DNA from: Drosophila miranda
Lineage: Eukaryota > Arthropoda > Insecta > Diptera > Drosophilidae
Assembly (NCBI RefSeq): GCF_003369915.1
Contig: NC_046673.1
Location: 19,335,718-19,399,717, forward strand
Direction: 5' to 3'
DNA length: 64,000 bases
Below, piece by piece: positions 60,541 to 64,000 of this stretch (its first letter is position 1; each line of letters starts with the position of its first letter). The notes below the pieces were generated by a model, which saw only the letters and a program-made list of their open reading frames with translations, was not told the origin of the DNA and made no database searches. Made by a program: the position numbers and the translations under genes.

Positions 60541-61619
60541 CATTAAACCTAAGTAGGCATGAAATGAAACGTCAATTGATCCTTTAAGTTCAAAGGAGCT
60601 TCCCAAAATGCGGTAGCAATATGTACAATTTAACGGAATGTATTTTTCATGGGTATTTTCCGAAATTTTGTTTAGTTTACATGTATTTCATTATAATCAA
60701 CTGTACCGACACTCAAATATTTAAATTTATTTTTCGAATTCATGCCAAAATAACGGCTGCCTGGCCCAATCTGCGCTGGTGGTAAAAAAAAAGAGGTAGG
60801 GACAATGAGGAAAAGGCCCAGCAACATTACATGATTTTATTAACCTCATCTCACCGTGTTTGATCTGCTGAGAATGCTTAGAAGCCTTGTTAACAGTATG
60901 GTTGCTAACAACTGGGGTGTCTAATATGCGCTGTAGATTGTGAGGCCTTTTTCTGTTTTCCATACCTTTTTTTTTTACCTTGCAAATGGGCATATTGTAG
61001 CAAGAACAAAAAAAATTTAAAATCTTCTTATCCTGGAGGGATTTTTCATCGCAACAATGTCTCTACTTTCCCACTTTCGTCGCATTCCTTACTTAAAAAT
61101 CGTTATCGTTTCAAAAATGTATTTTAAAACATGTTGCTGCAGCAACATGGATGTAACCACTTAAGTTTTTTCCGTTGGCAACATTAAATTTGTATGGCCA
61201 GCAACATTGAAAAATAAGCAACATTCTGCATACCCTAGGGAAAAGCATATTATAGAACTGAGGAAATGTTTGTCATCTAGCTCCAATACATATATGCGGA
61301 AACTAGCCAGTCTCTGTTTTAAAGCTTTCACAACGAAATTTTGCAGCTTATTTTCTTCTTACAGAGACCAAGAATATGTATTGAGATCGAGATTTTTATA
61401 CAGGACACTAATCAAATGCATGAATAGGTCTAAAACATATCAATCTGGAAAAAACTCATTAAACACGCTTAAAAACAGCTTTGATATCTTCATATTAAAT
61501 TAACGAAATAGGGTATACAAATGTCTATACTCAGTTGACAAGCAACGTCTTCAAATACCAGCAATATGTTAGAAGTGACGTTGCAACTGTTTTTCGTGAA
61601 CCTTTTTGTTGAAATCTTT
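60541..61619. other. Intergenic spacer
   Basis: AT-rich, no recognisable gene. Includes an 18-base perfect palindrome at 61131-61148 and several GCAACATT copies between 60820 and 61230. ORFs at 60727-60993 (-) and 61207-61503 (+) have no recognised similarity and compositions typical of chance ORFs. Confidence 0.4.
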
Positions 61620-61885
61620 TTAGACACAACACAATAAAAGGGAGTACTTCAAGAGCATATCTTGTGGGAAATTCATTCATCAATGGAATAAAACTATGTG
61701 TGAAGAGCTGAAGGTTCTATGTAGCTAGTAATATTCGACCGAATATCAAAAACAACGAATAAGTATTATGGAATTTCAATTCGTCAGTATATTTACGGTA
61801 TATTTTTCAAATGAAACGGTATATTTAGGTATATTTCTGAGGGTCGAACGGTATATTTTAACGATAAGTCCGCGGTCACACTGCA
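61620..61885 (+). promoter_or_regulatory. Strong Motif 6/Motif 1 promoter within dispersed repeat copy D
   Basis: Four GGTATATTT-type elements between 61788 and 61860, CTGAGGGTC at 61831-61840, then a perfect Motif 1 (CGGTCACACTG) at 61873-61883. The upstream half matches copies A, B and C (AATAAAAG block near 61633, AAAACTATGTG near 61690, GAGCTGAAGG at 61705, AATATTCGACCGAATATC at 61731). Motif 1 promoters usually start transcription within tens of bases, so a plus-strand transcript probably starts near 61880-61900 and runs out of the window. Confidence 0.65.
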
Positions 61886-64000
61886 AGCCAGACAGCGGGC
61901 TGCTGCGCCGCCCCCAGTGTCCCCCATCGTCGCTGCGTGTGCGCGTCTTTTATAAAATACAAGATTTATACGCGGTGCATAAATGAAAACCATATTGTAA
62001 ATCGAGATTTGTATTGTATTAGGACTTTGGGGTAATAGTGATTAGGGAGTGTGTATAAATCGATTGGCAACCGAAAAAGGACCGTAAGCAAACGTGTGTG
62101 TAAATCCATAAAGCAAAAAAACTACTCTCAAAGAAAAAGCAAAACAACAAGGTGTATCGGCAGCGCGCGGCATCTTTTCGACATCGCTAACGGCAGCGCT
62201 GCGTCAGCGAAAGCAATGGAATGGAAACGAAACCAAAGCCATCCACCGTCGTTTCTGTGACCAAGCCAACTGCGACGCCGGCGTCAACGGCGGATTTCTT
62301 CGGATGCTGATGGACTAACGATGTTTCGGCGGGGTTGGTGCGGTGATGGTGATGCTGCTGCTGGCGGTGGTATTGGTTTTGGTGCGGTGGTGTTGCTTGG
62401 TTTCTGTGTAGACGCCCAAAATACCAACTAGTAGATTCGCAAGAGAAACTGTAAAATAACTGCACTCGAATGATGTTTCGAGGTCATCACCTGCTCCTAC
62501 TCCTACAACTCGTTCTCCGTCCAAGAGCAAACAATTTAATGGTAATGAGCGTATATACCCCTCTTCCAATGGCCTTGGTTGTCGATGCGTTTCTGTGTGA
62601 TTCCAATTAGAATATTTGATTGGGAGAGTGTGATGCTAGATAGAGAGTGAGAGAGAGCAAGAGCGTGGTGCGGTGAGGTGCTACTGCGGCTGTCATATCG
62701 ATCCGTATCCGCACTAGAGCACACAGTCTTTGGAGGCAACATAATCCACCGGGGCGGGATTAGGGTTACTCGAACGTGCCGCATCCGACGCCCACGCGCA
62801 GTTTTAACTGCGACGCAGGCTCCTGCATTACCGGTCACCGGTAATTAGCCGACAAGGCCGGCAGAGCTGTCGCGTCTCGTTGTGACGGCAACGACGCTGC
62901 CTTCTGATTTTGCCGCAGCTGCAGCGGCGTGAAAGTTCAGACTCATTAAATGCAGCTGCGCCACAGCAGAAGCCCCAGCGCCAATACGCAGTGAAACTTC
63001 CATCAAAACGGTACATACTGGCAGCAGGCACCGCGGCGGCAGCAGTGCTGTCATGAAATTTCCATAAAAAAGCCAAAAACTAAAGACCAAAAATAAAACG
63101 ATTATGTAAATCAGATTAATTCCGTGATATAATTGACAAATATACCAAAATAATAATATATGTTTCCGCATTCTGCGCGGGAGGAAATTGCTGAAGAAGT
63201 CAAGTTATTCAGGAAAACCCTAAGAAGAGAGGAGAAAGTTATTGTGCGAAAAGTAATTTCCAAAGTGACCCCAAAGCAGAGCAGAATAACAGAAGCTAGA
63301 TTATAAAATGGACTATTAGTAACTAACAATTTTACGATACCAAAAAACCATGACATTCTCTGGGAGAAGTGAAAGATTTTGGCGTTTAACTTTCAATTTA
63401 ACCTAAACCGAAACCACAACTGCTTAAAAACTGCTTTGACAGATGTTTAGAAACTTTTTTTATTATTATTATAATTATTATTTACCATTTTAATAGCTTT
63501 TCGGGTCGTGCAAACGTCTTTAAGGGCAAAGCAACTAATTACTTATTTAAATGTACAGGAATATAAAACGGCCAAATTCTGGCGAAAACAAAAAGCTAAA
63601 TTGGTTACACTGATACCGACAGCAGAGCAATCCATGGCCGCTCTCTCTCCCACTCTCTCTCTCCGTCTTTTGTGCGAGAAAGTGTTTGTAAAACCCACAA
63701 AAGATTTAACCATAAACAACAATAATGCTAATGAAACCAAGCGTGAAGCTTTGTAAAGCTTTCTCAATAGTAGTGCGTTTTTGTTTTTACCGTTTCAACA
63801 TTTATTTTTTAAAGTGCAGCAACAAAAAAATCAAGCAAAAAAAGGAGGAGCAGCAGATTAAGTGAAAAGTTTTTACTAACAGCCAAACATAAAGTTAGCA
63901 ACTCTGTCAACCGCAGCGCAACGGCAACGGCAACGCAACGGTAAACTAAGCAGCGGCGTCAGCATCGACGTCTGCCAGCGGTCGCGCTGGCAACAAAATT
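61886..64000 (+). other. 5' region of an unidentified plus-strand transcription unit
   Basis: Downstream of the 61.87 kb promoter. The first in-frame candidate is a 29-codon ORF beginning METKPKPSTVVSV at 62222 and ending TADFFGC; no donor site clearly extends it. The rest to the window end has GC-rich CAACGGCAACGG-type sequence (63920-63950) and AT-rich blocks, consistent with 5' UTR and first intron of a gene whose coding part lies beyond 64000. No family was recognised. Confidence 0.35.

Noticed and set aside
61207-61503. 98-residue ORF starting MKNKQHSAYPREK
   Set aside because: AT-rich chance ORF with no recognised domain, located in repeat-containing spacer.

Overview
The window is Drosophila nuclear DNA: short introns with GT/AG ends, polyQ/polyN tracts, opa-like CAG repeats, DRE and Motif 1/Motif 6 core-promoter signals, and protein matches to a cluster that in D. 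melanogaster lies on the X (CG1847, the CG15737-CG15739 block, SelG, Upf1). The multi-copy wisp array and a Helitron that resembles the ISY/ISX family described from the obscura group suggest an obscura-group species and Muller element A. The species call is inference.

Layout, left to right. An AIP/XAP2-type immunophilin (+, 589-1820). A BORCS5-type lysosome-positioning subunit (-, 3592-4614). A processed RpS9 pseudogene (-, about 5893-6211). Two HAD phosphatases of the PGP/chronophin family, tail to tail (+ 6821-7893 and - 8291-9539). A ten-exon anoctamin/TMEM16 gene (-, 11956-18734). Selenoprotein K with an in-frame Sec UGA and a 3' SECIS candidate (+, 21232-21673). The complex I assembly factor sicily/NDUFAF6 (+, 22179-23341).

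The centre, 24423-54259, is a head-to-tail array of four ~7 kb units. Each holds a copy of wispy (wisp), the female-germline GLD2-type cytoplasmic poly(A) polymerase. Copies 1 and 3 look whole (1334 and 1339 codons). Copy 4 is open but has a changed C-terminus (1301 codons). Copy 2 has a frameshift ahead of the catalytic domain. The units join at a GGAA microhomology and leave out the DNA upstream of the first copy's 5' UTR, so copies 2-4 lack the original promoter region. Variants alternate 1=3 and 2=4 in the 3' half, which suggests that a two-unit block was itself duplicated. Copy 4 alone carries a 1.1 kb Helitron-like insertion.

On the right are Upf1 (-, 55428-59308), the core nonsense-mediated-decay helicase, and the start of an unidentified transcription unit entering from a strong promoter near 61.87 kb.

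A dispersed AT-rich repeat occurs at four places: the left edge, 4.8-5.3 kb, 59.9-60.5 kb and 61.6-61.9 kb. Each time it is oriented towards the neighbouring gene, and three of the four copies end in Motif 6/Motif 1 promoter signals. This is the most unusual non-coding pattern here. No viral or retroviral element, CRISPR array or tRNA/rRNA gene was recognised.
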